NCBI GenBank assembly: GCA_002694465.1
Contig: NZMG01000008.1
Location: 1-47,952, forward strand
DNA: 47,952 nt
From: Flavobacteriaceae bacterium
GTDB lineage: Bacteria > Bacteroidota > Bacteroidia > Flavobacteriales > Flavobacteriaceae
Direction of reading: 5' to 3'
Positions within the stretch are counted from its first letter, which is position 1; each line of letters begins with the position of its first letter. Made by a program: the position numbers and the translations under genes. Positions 1-8,208 of this stretch are shown piece after piece. A model generated the notes under the pieces. The model saw only the letters and a program-made list of their open reading frames with translations. It had not been told where the DNA came from and searched no databases.

Positions 1-128
1 TTGTTTTCTTCCTCCGTCATCGAAAAAACATAGGTAGTGTCCACCCGTTCATCGATGATAAGTAATGTGGTAGGGGTTAATAGAAACCCAACAAAAAGAA
101 ATAGGAAAAAAAAGCTTTTTGATTTCAA
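1..128 (-). CDS. Small membrane protein, N-terminal fragment (hypothetical)
   Basis: An open frame enters from the left edge. Its best start is a TTG at 126-128, since no in-frame ATG precedes the first hydrophobic stretch. The visible 42 residues begin MKSKS, continue with a Phe/Leu-rich membrane or signal segment (about residues 6-25), then IIDERVDTTYVF and an acidic end. It lies 55 bases after the batE stop on the same strand and may be the last gene of that operon. I recall similar small proteins after batE in flavobacteria, but this is memory rather than a search. The function is unknown. The start codon is uncertain and the C-terminus lies outside the window. Confidence 0.45.
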   Translation of the reverse strand, partial: MKSKSFFFLFLFVGFLLTPTTLLIIDERVDTTYVFSMTEEEN

Positions 129-183
129 AAATATTATTTTGGCTAATTTACCTTTAAAAGTAAAGAAATTTATTAATAAAACA

Positions 184-933
184 TTAAAGTTCTTTCATGT
201 CTTCATGCAGAATCCACCCCTCTTTGCCATCTGCTAACCGAATTTTACACCAGTTATCTTCAATTACTTGAATACTAACCTTAGCCCCTTCGTGTAATTT
301 AAATGCCGTTTCACTACTCAATCGAGGCTCATTCTTTACTTCTGAAACTTCCGTAAAAACAATAGCCTCCTTTTGGTTTTCGGCCTTATGAAAGGTTCTA
401 AAGGCCATAATTAAACCAGTTAAAATGACAAATATGGAAAGAAGTGACCCTAGAAAAAACATCCTTTTTCTCTGTGATTGGTACGAAAAATAATACCCTA
501 AAAACAACAGCGTAAATAAAATTACCGCAACTACACTGGTCCAAGCCCACCCATTAAAAGTTAAAAGCTTGGAGAGCTTTGCATCCCATTTTGCAAATAG
601 GGTTTGAGGTAAGGGCTCAATAGCATCTACGGTTGCATTCTGCGCAAAAACTAGGTTGTTTTTTATTTCTGAATCATTGGGTGAAAGTTGAAGCGCCCTT
701 TCATAATAATAAATACTTGGTCCAACTTGATTAAGTTTATAATACGCATTGGCAATGTTAAAATACAATGCTGAAGAATGCTCTCCATTGGCAATAACCT
801 TCATCCAATTATTAATAGCTTCTTGATATTTTTCAGCTCTATATTGCTCTTTTCCCTGCTCAAAAAAACCATTATTTTGAGTATTCCCAGTAAGAGAAAT
901 GAAGAAAACTACTATAAAAATCATCTTTTTCAT
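184..933 (-). CDS. batE: BatE: TPR and SH3-domain membrane protein
   Basis: Last gene of the aerotolerance (Bat) operon. The 249-residue protein has a signal peptide (residues 1-19, ending GNTQ), a TPR region (about 22-100, with YFNIANAYYKLNQ and YYYERALQLSPND), two transmembrane helices (about 131-150 and 158-178) and a C-terminal SH3-like domain (about 195-249, ending near EGWILHEDM). This order is typical of BatE. A longer frame could start at a TTG at 939, but the ATG at 933 gives a clean Lys-Lys-hydrophobic signal and lies 9 bases after the batD stop, so I use it. The Bat proteins are thought to form a periplasmic/inner-membrane complex linked to MoxR; BatE probably scaffolds through its TPRs. 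The molecular role is unproven. Confidence 0.88.
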   Translation of the reverse strand: MKKMIFIVVFFISLTGNTQNNGFFEQGKEQYRAEKYQEAINNWMKVIANGEHSSALYFNIANAYYKLNQVGPSIYYYERALQLSPNDSEIKNNLVFAQNATVDAIEPLPQTLFAKWDAKLSKLLTFNGWAWTSVVAVILFTLLFLGYYFSYQSQRKRMFFLGSLLSIFVILTGLIMAFRTFHKAENQKEAIVFTEVSEVKNEPRLSSETAFKLHEGAKVSIQVIEDNWCKIRLADGKEGWILHEDMKEL

Positions 934-942
934 CACCAAAAA

Positions 943-2715
943 TTAATTAAATTGTTTATCAATACTTGAAAGGGTCTGCACCGCCGTGTCATAGTCCTTC
1001 TGGATAGAACCCTGTGATACTCCTGCGTAACGAGCAAATTCACAGCTTTTTAATAACCCAATAAATTGGGACACCACTTCTGTATTCACATTTCTTTCCC
1101 CCAATAATTTTGAAATATGCTCTTTAGACATTTCGCTAGTTTCAATATTCAATTTTGCTTTTAAATAATTATGGAGCGCTCGCTCTAACGATTCGTAAAA
1201 GGTGTCTTTATCGTTTAAATTCTTTTTCGCTTCACTCAAATATTTCTTAGCCAAAAGATTGGCGTGTCTTAGCCTGTTCCCTTCCACATCATTTAATCTT
1301 GCTCTACGTCTTCTACCAATTAAAATAAATAAAGGAATCACTATGAAAGGAGCGGCCATAACTCCCCAAAATAGCTTCGATTTAAAGAAATTCTCTTTTT
1401 GAATAGGTTCTAGATTGGCATCTAACTTTATGTCCTTAAATTGATCTGATTCCAATGCAACAGGTTGCTTACTATTAGATGTAGTTGGTTCTTTTACCGC
1501 TGTTACAGGGCCATTTTCAACTTCAATAACTATTTCTTGGGAGGAAAGTGTTTTATAGGTTTCCGTTTTAGGATCAAAGTAAGAAAAGCTAATTGGGCGT
1601 AATGGATAATTTCCTTTAAACTGAGGCACAACGGTGTAGTTTTCTGAAACCGTACCTGTCATTCCACTGGTTTGGGTTTTAATATTATCATTGCGAATAG
1701 GCTCATAAACCTCCAACGAATTTGGGAAAGTTACCGAAGGTAAATCGAATAATTTTAAATTTCCACTCCCAACTACAGTCACATTTAATTCTAAAGATTC
1801 GTTTGCATCCAGCTTAGTCTTGTTGGTAGATACTTTAAAACTGAAATTTCCAACAGCTCCAGAAAAATTGTCGGGTTTTCCTTGCTGCGGAAGTGGCTTT
1901 ACCGTTATGGTTCTGTTTCCTGCGGAAATGGTTTTATTCACTCTAGTCATTAAAAAGCGCCCAAAAAGATCTCTTTTGTTTGAACGTACATCAATAGGAA
2001 CATCCAGCGTGAGTGGTTCAATATTTAATTCGCCTGTTTTCTGAGGGTATAGCACTGTTGTACGAAGAATTACATAGCGATAATCTTCCCCGTTGTACTT
2101 TCCTTCATAGATTTTGAAATTACCCTGGTTATCGATATTCTGACTCCAGAAATCGGCATATTTTGGTGTATCGATTTCTCTCCAATTACTCGTAATACTT
2201 ACCTCGTTAGAAACGTATAGCTTATACACCACCGTAATCGCTTCATTTAAATAGGGATTGGCATTAGAAACCTCAGCGACCAAATGCACATTCTCACTAG
2301 CAAGATAGTCGGCATTATTGCCGTCTTTTGGGATATCTACTGCCGCAGTAACCTGTACCGAAACGGGAGGTGATTTATAAATCTCCCCATCAATCTCAAT
2401 GCTAGCTTGCCCTATGGTAAAATTACCCTGGCGCTGTGGTGCTAAGAAAAAAGAATAGGTTTTTGAATAGCTTCGCTTTCCGTTAATCCAAGAATTACTT
2501 ATGGCTTGGTTAGGACCTCCAACCACGCGAAATCCTTCAAAGCTAGGTGCAGTGAAGTTATCGCCATCTTGATTCATTTCAAAATCAACACGCAAACGCT
2601 CATTAATCCCTAACTTTTTCTTGCTTAATTTAGCTTCGAACTGAACTTGCGAATGTGCGAAGCTTCCCAAAAGCAGAAATAAGAGTAAGTACAAACTATT
2701 TTTTGCTCTCATCAT
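943..2715 (-). CDS. batD: BatD: large periplasmic aerotolerance protein
   Basis: The 590-residue protein has a signal peptide (ends AHSQ near residue 24), a long beta-rich periplasmic region with the family's early VQFEAKLSKKKLGINERL segment, one transmembrane helix (about 443-463, followed by GRRRRARL) and a cytoplasmic helical tail. This matches the BatD/oxygen-tolerance family. The ATG at 2713-2715 shares its A with the TAA of batC (TAATG), which suggests translational coupling. An upstream TTG at 2721 and a second ATG at 2712 are alternatives. It sits between batC and batE on the same strand. Bacteroidota BatD is tied to oxygen tolerance and envelope stress, but no enzymatic activity is known. 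The identification rests on architecture plus operon position. Confidence 0.9.
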   Translation of the reverse strand: MMRAKNSLYLLLFLLLGSFAHSQVQFEAKLSKKKLGINERLRVDFEMNQDGDNFTAPSFEGFRVVGGPNQAISNSWINGKRSYSKTYSFFLAPQRQGNFTIGQASIEIDGEIYKSPPVSVQVTAAVDIPKDGNNADYLASENVHLVAEVSNANPYLNEAITVVYKLYVSNEVSITSNWREIDTPKYADFWSQNIDNQGNFKIYEGKYNGEDYRYVILRTTVLYPQKTGELNIEPLTLDVPIDVRSNKRDLFGRFLMTRVNKTISAGNRTITVKPLPQQGKPDNFSGAVGNFSFKVSTNKTKLDANESLELNVTVVGSGNLKLFDLPSVTFPNSLEVYEPIRNDNIKTQTSGMTGTVSENYTVVPQFKGNYPLRPISFSYFDPKTETYKTLSSQEIVIEVENGPVTAVKEPTTSNSKQPVALESDQFKDIKLDANLEPIQKENFFKSKLFWGVMAAPFIVIPLFILIGRRRRARLNDVEGNRLRHANLLAKKYLSEAKKNLNDKDTFYESLERALHNYLKAKLNIETSEMSKEHISKLLGERNVNTEVVSQFIGLLKSCEFARYAGVSQGSIQKDYDTAVQTLSSIDKQFN

Positions 2716-3572
2716 TACCAATCTTTAGTCGATTTTACTTTTGCACCTTTTTGTTTTTGAACATTAATTTTATCCTGAACCTTTTTCTCTTCATTATTCA
2801 TAGCATCTAAAAGGTTTTTTATTTGCTGAGGAGACATTTGTCCTGGCGTTGGTTGCTGTTTTTGATCTTTGGGTTGATCTCCTTCATTTTCCTTTTTAGG
2901 CTCTTGAGGCTTTTCATTTTCTCCTTCTTCGTCACCCTCTTTTTTATCGTCCTTTTGGTCCCCTTGGTCTTTATTATCTTCTTTTTCTTCGTTATCTCCG
3001 TCCTTATTTTGGTCTTTATTATCCTTATTTTCTTGGTTCTCTTTTTGATCTTCGTTTTCCTTGTTATCCTTATTATCATCTTCCCCATCACCCCCTTTTG
3101 GTGGGTTTTTCTCCAACATTTCTTTTGCCAAAGCTAAATTGTAACGCGTTTCGTCATCGGTTGGGTTATTCCGAAGTGCATTTTTATACGCCTCCACCGC
3201 ATTTTGATAATCTTTAGCATTCATAAAGGTATTCCCCAAATTGTGGAATGCTTTGTGCTTTTCTGGTTTTGTGGTGGCAATAGAAGCCGCTTGCTTAAAA
3301 CGCATCATCGCTTCATCGTTCTTAGCCTTATTATAATAAGCGTTGCCAAGATTGTATTTCCCTACTTCTTCAGAAGGATTTATTGCAATCGCCTTCCTAT
3401 AATTTACTTCGGCATCTGGGAAGTCTCCCTTGGAAAGTTCTTCGCCACCTTCAGCCAAATAATTAAAGGTTTCTTTTTCAATTTTAATTTGCTCTTTGCT
3501 TTTTTCTTGAGCCGAAAGGCTTCCCAAGCAAAAAAGAATCAACCCAACTATTTTAAAAACAATACTTTTCAT
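2715..3572 (-). CDS. batC: BatC: TPR protein with charged low-complexity tail
   Basis: The 285-residue protein has a signal peptide (MKSIVFKIVGLILFCLG, ending SAQ), three or four TPR units (about residues 30-155; GKYNLGNAYYNKA and KAFHNLGNTFMNAKDY are typical), then about 90 residues made almost wholly of Asp, Glu, Lys, Asn and Gln, and a short tail with SPQQIKNLLDAMNNEE. The frame also allows an ATG at 3587, but the ATG at 3572 is 1 base after the batB stop, has GGAG about 10 bases upstream and gives a clean signal peptide, so I prefer it. Its stop overlaps the batD start. BatC-type TPR proteins probably bind partner Bat proteins. The charged tail is a linker with no recognisable domain. Confidence 0.86.
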   Translation of the reverse strand: MKSIVFKIVGLILFCLGSLSAQEKSKEQIKIEKETFNYLAEGGEELSKGDFPDAEVNYRKAIAINPSEEVGKYNLGNAYYNKAKNDEAMMRFKQAASIATTKPEKHKAFHNLGNTFMNAKDYQNAVEAYKNALRNNPTDDETRYNLALAKEMLEKNPPKGGDGEDDNKDNKENEDQKENQENKDNKDQNKDGDNEEKEDNKDQGDQKDDKKEGDEEGENEKPQEPKKENEGDQPKDQKQQPTPGQMSPQQIKNLLDAMNNEEKKVQDKINVQKQKGAKVKSTKDW

Positions 3573-3573
3573 C

Positions 3574-4611
3574 TTAATCTCCTTCATTAAATAAGTTCAA
3601 CTTCTGTAACCAACTGGTTTTTCTTTCTAAAAATAACACATCCAACATCAGCAAAAATAATGCCCCGCCTAAAAACCATTGAAACTGGTCTTTAAAATCT
3701 GTAAATTGCTTGCTTTCAAATTCCTTTTTATCCATTCCATTTAAAATAGCGGTTACGGTTTCCACTACTTCTTTGGTATTGCTACCGTTAATGTACTCCC
3801 CATCTGCATTTGAAGCGATTTCTTTAAGTGTTTCTTCATTAAGTCTCGTAATGACCTGTTCATTATTTTCGTCTCTTTTATAAAACTGAAGTACTCCGTT
3901 TCGTTTTATTGGAATAGGTGCACCCTGTAGCGTTCCGACTCCTATGGTATAAATTTTTATTCCCAATTTTGAAGCTTCCTCTACAATTTCCGAAACATTT
4001 CCCTCGTGGTCTTCACCATCGCTTATAATAAATAAAACACGATTGGTTTGCTCTTCATCATTATAAAAGGTTTTAGCCATGGAAATCGCTTCGGTTATGG
4101 CTGTCCCCTGTGAAGAAACCATATCGGTATCCATGCTGCTTAAAAATAATTTAGCCGAAGAAAAATCAGTAGTAATTGGCACCTGCGGAAAAGCACTTCC
4201 CGCATACCCAATAATACCTATGCGGTCTCCGGCCAAGCTATTAATTATTTGAGTAATAAGTTGTTTCGACTTTTCTAAACGATTGGGTGCAATATCTTCT
4301 GCCAACATACTTTTTGAAACATCCAAGGCAAATACTACATCCACTCCTTCTCGTTTTACTGTTTCGATTTTAGTTCCAATTTTTGGGTTGACTAATGCAA
4401 AACTTAAACAAGCCAGTGCCAATGAAAGTGCTAAAACTTTTAAAATACCTTTAAATACAGACCGATTAGGACTTAATTTTTTTAATAAATTACTATCAGC
4501 AAACTTCCGTTGTGTTTGCTTGCGCCAAACCAACACCCATAAAAAGAGTACCACCAAAACTGGAATGGCGAAAAGCACATAAAAAAATATGGGTTGTTCT
4601 AATTGATACAT
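3574..4611 (-). CDS. batB: BatB: VWA-domain membrane protein
   Basis: The 345-residue protein has an N-terminal membrane helix (about residues 8-29), a second helix (about 54-74), a von Willebrand factor A domain with an intact metal-binding MIDAS (DVSKS at 97-101, a Thr in PITTD, and ISDGED), and a C-terminal helix (near FQWFLGGALFLLMLDVLF). This is the layout of the membrane-anchored VWA proteins BatA and BatB. It lies 3 bases after batA and 1 base before batC. The VWA domain faces the periplasm and probably binds another Bat protein in a metal-dependent way. The BatA/BatB distinction is by gene order; the two are clear paralogues. Confidence 0.92.
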   Translation of the reverse strand: MYQLEQPIFFYVLFAIPVLVVLFLWVLVWRKQTQRKFADSNLLKKLSPNRSVFKGILKVLALSLALACLSFALVNPKIGTKIETVKREGVDVVFALDVSKSMLAEDIAPNRLEKSKQLITQIINSLAGDRIGIIGYAGSAFPQVPITTDFSSAKLFLSSMDTDMVSSQGTAITEAISMAKTFYNDEEQTNRVLFIISDGEDHEGNVSEIVEEASKLGIKIYTIGVGTLQGAPIPIKRNGVLQFYKRDENNEQVITRLNEETLKEIASNADGEYINGSNTKEVVETVTAILNGMDKKEFESKQFTDFKDQFQWFLGGALFLLMLDVLFLERKTSWLQKLNLFNEGD

Positions 4612-4614
4612 AGT

Positions 4615-5619
4615 TTAAACAAAACTTCTAAAAAGGGTGTAACGAAGCAATAATTCTAATCCCAAGAACCCTAAAGCCAATAGTGTTAATGGGCGAAATT
4701 TTTCGTCGTAATTTTTATATTTAAATTCTTCTATTTCGGTTTTTTCTAGTTTGTTGATCTCGTTGTAAATTTCTTCTAATTTCGTGTTGCTAGTTGCTCT
4801 AAAGTATTTTCCGCCTGTGGTTTGTGCAATTTCTTTCAGTAAGTCTTCATCAATTTCTACTTGTACATTCCCGTATTGAAATTGCCCGTTTGGTAAAATT
4901 CCAATAGGCGATACAGCCATTCCATTCGTTCCTAAACCAATTGTATAGGTTTTTATACCAAATTCAACAGCCAATTCACTTGCTGTTCTTGGGTCAATAA
5001 AACCTGTATTGTTTACCCCATCGGTTAATAAAATAATCACTTTACTTTTCGCTCGACTGTCCTTTAATCTATTTACCGAAGTCGCTAATCCCATCCCAAT
5101 GGCAGTTCCTCCTTCAATAATAGTGTTATACGATATGCTTTTAAGAGAGGACAAAACAATGCTTTTATCACTTGTCAACGGTGTTTTCGTATAGCTTTCA
5201 CCAGCGTATTCTACAAGTCCAATTCTATCGTTAGGGCGTTCATTAATAAAGCGGGCCGCTACTTCTTTTAATGCTTCAAGTCTATTTGGTTTTAAATCGC
5301 GAGCCAACATACTTGCCGAAACATCAATAGCAATTACAATATCAATCCCACTTGTGGTTTTAATTTTAGTGCTTTCGTCCACATTTCTGGGTCGTGCCAT
5401 CGCAATAATTAGGGCGCTTAACGCTAACAAACGAAGCACAAACAACAACGGACGTAGTTTAGCCAACCAATTTTTTGACGTTTTGAAGCCTTCAATACTC
5501 GAAATTTTTAGCGATGCCGTTTGCTTATTTCGTTTTAAAATATGCCAAATAACCAGCAGAGGCAGTAGTAAAAACAGCCAGAAAAATTGCGGATTGACAA
5601 ATTCAAAATTGGTAAACAT
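4615..5619 (-). CDS. batA: BatA: VWA-domain membrane protein
   Basis: The 334-residue protein opens with the aerotolerance-regulator N-terminal segment (FVNPQFFWLFLLLPLLVIWH), has a second membrane helix (about 57-75, ending MARPR), then a VWA domain with an intact MIDAS (DVSAS at 99-103, a Thr in TPLTSD, LTDGVN) and a C-terminal helix. Its ATG overlaps the stop of the upstream gene as TAATG, so translation is probably coupled. Paralogous to batB just downstream. Expected to sit in the inner membrane with the VWA domain in the periplasm as part of the Bat complex. Residues and context are all as expected for the family. Confidence 0.93.
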   Translation of the reverse strand: MFTNFEFVNPQFFWLFLLLPLLVIWHILKRNKQTASLKISSIEGFKTSKNWLAKLRPLLFVLRLLALSALIIAMARPRNVDESTKIKTTSGIDIVIAIDVSASMLARDLKPNRLEALKEVAARFINERPNDRIGLVEYAGESYTKTPLTSDKSIVLSSLKSISYNTIIEGGTAIGMGLATSVNRLKDSRAKSKVIILLTDGVNNTGFIDPRTASELAVEFGIKTYTIGLGTNGMAVSPIGILPNGQFQYGNVQVEIDEDLLKEIAQTTGGKYFRATSNTKLEEIYNEINKLEKTEIEEFKYKNYDEKFRPLTLLALGFLGLELLLRYTLFRSFV

Positions 5620-7277
5620 TATTTTTCTTGTTTTTCGCCTTCGTTGGTAATTTCTAATTCTACCGAATCAATAATTCGATTCTTTATTTGCTCGGCATAG
5701 GCACCATCATCTTGATATACCAATAATACTGTTTGTATGCCTCCTTGTTGTGCAAAAATGAGTAACTCATAAGAACTTTTTTCTTTCAACATCCTTGATT
5801 CTGAAACCTGTACATTAAAGTCGCCATAGGCTTTTAATCCTTTAATTCCCTTTTCAGTTTCAAAATCTTCGCGCTTCACAATCATATTTTTTGCGCCCCT
5901 ATTATCAAGTTCCATTAAGGTCCCATCCAAAGCAGCATTTAAATCTATTTCTTCATTGGTGGGATTTAACTGCATGGTGGAAACTGTCATAAAAAAGGCC
6001 TCTCTTAAGTCTCCAGCAGAAAAAACAGACATTTGCTTAACGGCCTGCTGAAGTTGTGGCGCTACACTATCACTAATGCGTTTTAAAACTTCTGGGGTTT
6101 CTATAATGACAGCAGGATTTCCATATTCACTTCGGTACCATCTTGCTTCTGCCATATCTCGCATGTCATTTCCGAGGATTTTATCTTTCAAATTATCGAA
6201 TCCTGTAATGCTTCCGTAAGCAACCAATCCAGCAACTATAGCGGAAATAACAAAGGAAATTCCATACACCCACTGCTTTCTTTTCTTCCGCTTTGCGAGT
6301 AATTCCAGATAGGCTTCGTTCTCTGCCATTTCCTCCTCGGTAGGTTCGGGAATAGCCTCATGGGTTTCGTTAATAATTTCCTCAATTGTTTTTCTATCGG
6401 AAGTAGCCTGTGAAAGTTCCTGCTGAAACTTCGCAAACTTTACCAAATCTGCACGCTTTAAAATTGCATCCAGTTTCCGAATCATTTCTTGGTCAAAATC
6501 GAAATGTCCAGAATCTTTATGAAGTAATAATCGTTCTATTAATTCATCACTGGTACTTTCAAGTGCTTTGTCATCTACTTCTCGGTCGATGTATCTTTTT
6601 ACAATTTCGGTTAAAGAGGAATAATAAGCCTTGCCTTTATTTTCTTTTAAATATTCTGTAGCATCCAATTTTTGAAGTGCTACCATGGCTTCTTCATAAG
6701 GCGGAAGCTGCTTCTCTCGTTCTTCTTTTAATTTTTTTCTTCGGAAGAAATAATATACCAAACCTGCAATTACTAAAAACGGCAACAACCAATACAATAG
6801 TTTTAACCAGTCGAAATCTGAAGCATTTACATCAATCGCCGGTTTTATATCAAACATTTTCTGTTTGGTTGTATCTACAGGGACATCCCTAACCTCCACT
6901 TTTACCGAATCGGTATCGAATTTTCGATCATTAATCATTACCCGTTGCACAGGAATAGTGTAAGAGCCAGAATCGAATTGGGTTAAACCGTACCTTTTTA
7001 TTAGACGAAATTTTGCGTCGGCAAAACTAGTGTCCACTTTATAGGATTCTATCATTTCTAGTGGGCTAAAACTTTGCCCTTCCGGGAAAAGAACCAAATC
7101 TGTCGAATCTGCTTCAACAAGTATGGTGTATTTTATTTCTTCACCTATTCGAATTAAGGTAGTATCAACCTTAGAAGTTACTTGAGAAAATACAGAAACA
7201 AAAGGAACTATAAAGAAGAGATTCCTCGCTATCGCTCGGAATGACAAAATTTCATTTATAAAATGTTTCATTTTCAT
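5619..7277 (-). CDS. BatD-like two-helix membrane protein of the Bat operon
   Basis: This 552-residue protein lies between the DUF58 and batA genes, where flavobacterial Bat operons often carry an extra BatD-like gene. It has a signal peptide (hydrophobic part about 19-31), a beta-rich periplasmic domain (about 33-150) that resembles a short BatD N-terminal region, a transmembrane helix (about 160-178), a cytoplasmic helical domain (about 185-330), a second helix (about 336-356) and a second soluble domain. The start ATG at 7277 directly follows the DUF58 stop; a second ATG is at 7271. Residues 11-21 (LSFRAIARNLF) are encoded by an interspersed repeat, so the N-terminus is partly repeat-derived. 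The specific function is unknown; a structural part in the MoxR/Bat complex is inferred from context. Confidence 0.82.
   Translation of the reverse strand: MKMKHFINEILSFRAIARNLFFIVPFVSVFSQVTSKVDTTLIRIGEEIKYTILVEADSTDLVLFPEGQSFSPLEMIESYKVDTSFADAKFRLIKRYGLTQFDSGSYTIPVQRVMINDRKFDTDSVKVEVRDVPVDTTKQKMFDIKPAIDVNASDFDWLKLLYWLLPFLVIAGLVYYFFRRKKLKEEREKQLPPYEEAMVALQKLDATEYLKENKGKAYYSSLTEIVKRYIDREVDDKALESTSDELIERLLLHKDSGHFDFDQEMIRKLDAILKRADLVKFAKFQQELSQATSDRKTIEEIINETHEAIPEPTEEEMAENEAYLELLAKRKKRKQWVYGISFVISAIVAGLVAYGSITGFDNLKDKILGNDMRDMAEARWYRSEYGNPAVIIETPEVLKRISDSVAPQLQQAVKQMSVFSAGDLREAFFMTVSTMQLNPTNEEIDLNAALDGTLMELDNRGAKNMIVKREDFETEKGIKGLKAYGDFNVQVSESRMLKEKSSYELLIFAQQGGIQTVLLVYQDDGAYAEQIKNRIIDSVELEITNEGEKQEK
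7216..7247 (-). repeat. Interspersed flavobacterial repeat inside a signal-peptide coding region
   Basis: The plus strand reads AAGAGATTCCTCGCTATCG followed by CTCGGAATGACAA. The ATTCC and GGAAT ends form an imperfect hairpin. Short elements of this kind (GTCATTCCGAGC...GAGGAATCTC) are, from memory, scattered through many Bacteroidota genomes, normally between genes. Here the element lies in frame within a gene and encodes LSFRAIARNLF. A related element with the AGATTCCT core is at 11995-12015. Confidence 0.65.
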
Positions 7278-8144
7278 TTATCCTCTCCTTTTAAAATATC
7301 CCAACAGTTTTTTTACATAACTTTCATCTACACGACAATCAATTATACCAGCACCACTTTTTCTAAAAGAATCTACATAAGCATCTACTCGTTCTCGATA
7401 GTACGCATGATATTTTATTCTCACCCCTTTTGAGGCTGTATTGACTAGTAAGGATTCCCCTGTTTCTTCATCTAGCATTTGCACCATCCCTAAATTTGGA
7501 ATTTGCTCCTCTTTTTCATCATACACTCTAATTCCAGTAACATCATGTTTCCCTGAAACGATTTTCAATGTATCTGCATAACCATCAGTAATAAAATCGG
7601 AAAGCACAAAAACTATCGCTTTCTTTTTCATAACGTTTGTCAAATATTTTAAAGCCTGAGCCAAATCTGTTTTATTGCTTTTAGGCTGAAATTCCAATAA
7701 TTCGCGAATGATTCGCAGTACGTGCGATTTTCCTTTTTTAGGTGGAATGAATAACTCTATTTGGTCACTAAAAAGAATTAGACCAATTTTATCGTTGTTC
7801 TGCATTGCCGAAAATGCCAATGTAGCTGCAATTTCGGTGACAATTTCATTTTTAAATTGGTTTTTTGTTCCGAAGAATTCTGAACCACTAATATCAGCCA
7901 TAAGCATCATGGTAAGTTCTCGTTCTTCTTCAAAAACCTTTACATAGGGTTCGTTATAACGTGCTGTAACATTCCAATCGATACTTCGAACATCATCACC
8001 AAACTGGTATTGACGCACTTCGCTAAAAGTCATCCCGCGTCCCTTAAAAGTACTGTGGTACTCCCCACCAAAGACATGGTCACTTAGGCGACGTGTCTTA
8101 ATTTCAATCTTTCGTACTTTTTTAAGAAGTTCTTTTGTATCCAC
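7278..8144 (-). CDS. DUF58 domain protein of the MoxR/Bat operon
   Basis: The 288-residue soluble protein has the DUF58 signature (about residues 26-60: GEYHSTFKGRGM, RQYQFGDDVRSIDWN) and a VWA-like core with DISGS near residue 86 and VLSDF further on. DUF58 proteins are almost always encoded next to MoxR ATPases and are thought to bridge the ATPase to membrane VWA proteins. The start is GTG at 8142-8144; no in-frame ATG lies upstream before the frame closes, and the N-terminus MDTKELLKKVRKIEIKTRR fits the family. It starts 64 bases after the moxR stop and ends directly against the next start codon. No membrane segment is present. Biochemical role unproven. Confidence 0.9.
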   Translation of the reverse strand: MDTKELLKKVRKIEIKTRRLSDHVFGGEYHSTFKGRGMTFSEVRQYQFGDDVRSIDWNVTARYNEPYVKVFEEERELTMMLMADISGSEFFGTKNQFKNEIVTEIAATLAFSAMQNNDKIGLILFSDQIELFIPPKKGKSHVLRIIRELLEFQPKSNKTDLAQALKYLTNVMKKKAIVFVLSDFITDGYADTLKIVSGKHDVTGIRVYDEKEEQIPNLGMVQMLDEETGESLLVNTASKGVRIKYHAYYRERVDAYVDSFRKSGAGIIDCRVDESYVKKLLGYFKRRG

Positions 8145-8208
8145 TTTTTTTCAGGCTAAAGGTTTCAGCTTTTTGGCAAGTTAACTTTACACTTGGGTCT
8201 TTAATCTG

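Noticed and set aside
2823..3137. 104-residue Phe/Leu/Ile-rich open frame on the plus strand
   Set aside because: It is the antisense of the Lys/Glu/Asp-rich tract of batC; low-complexity codons read backwards look like a membrane protein.
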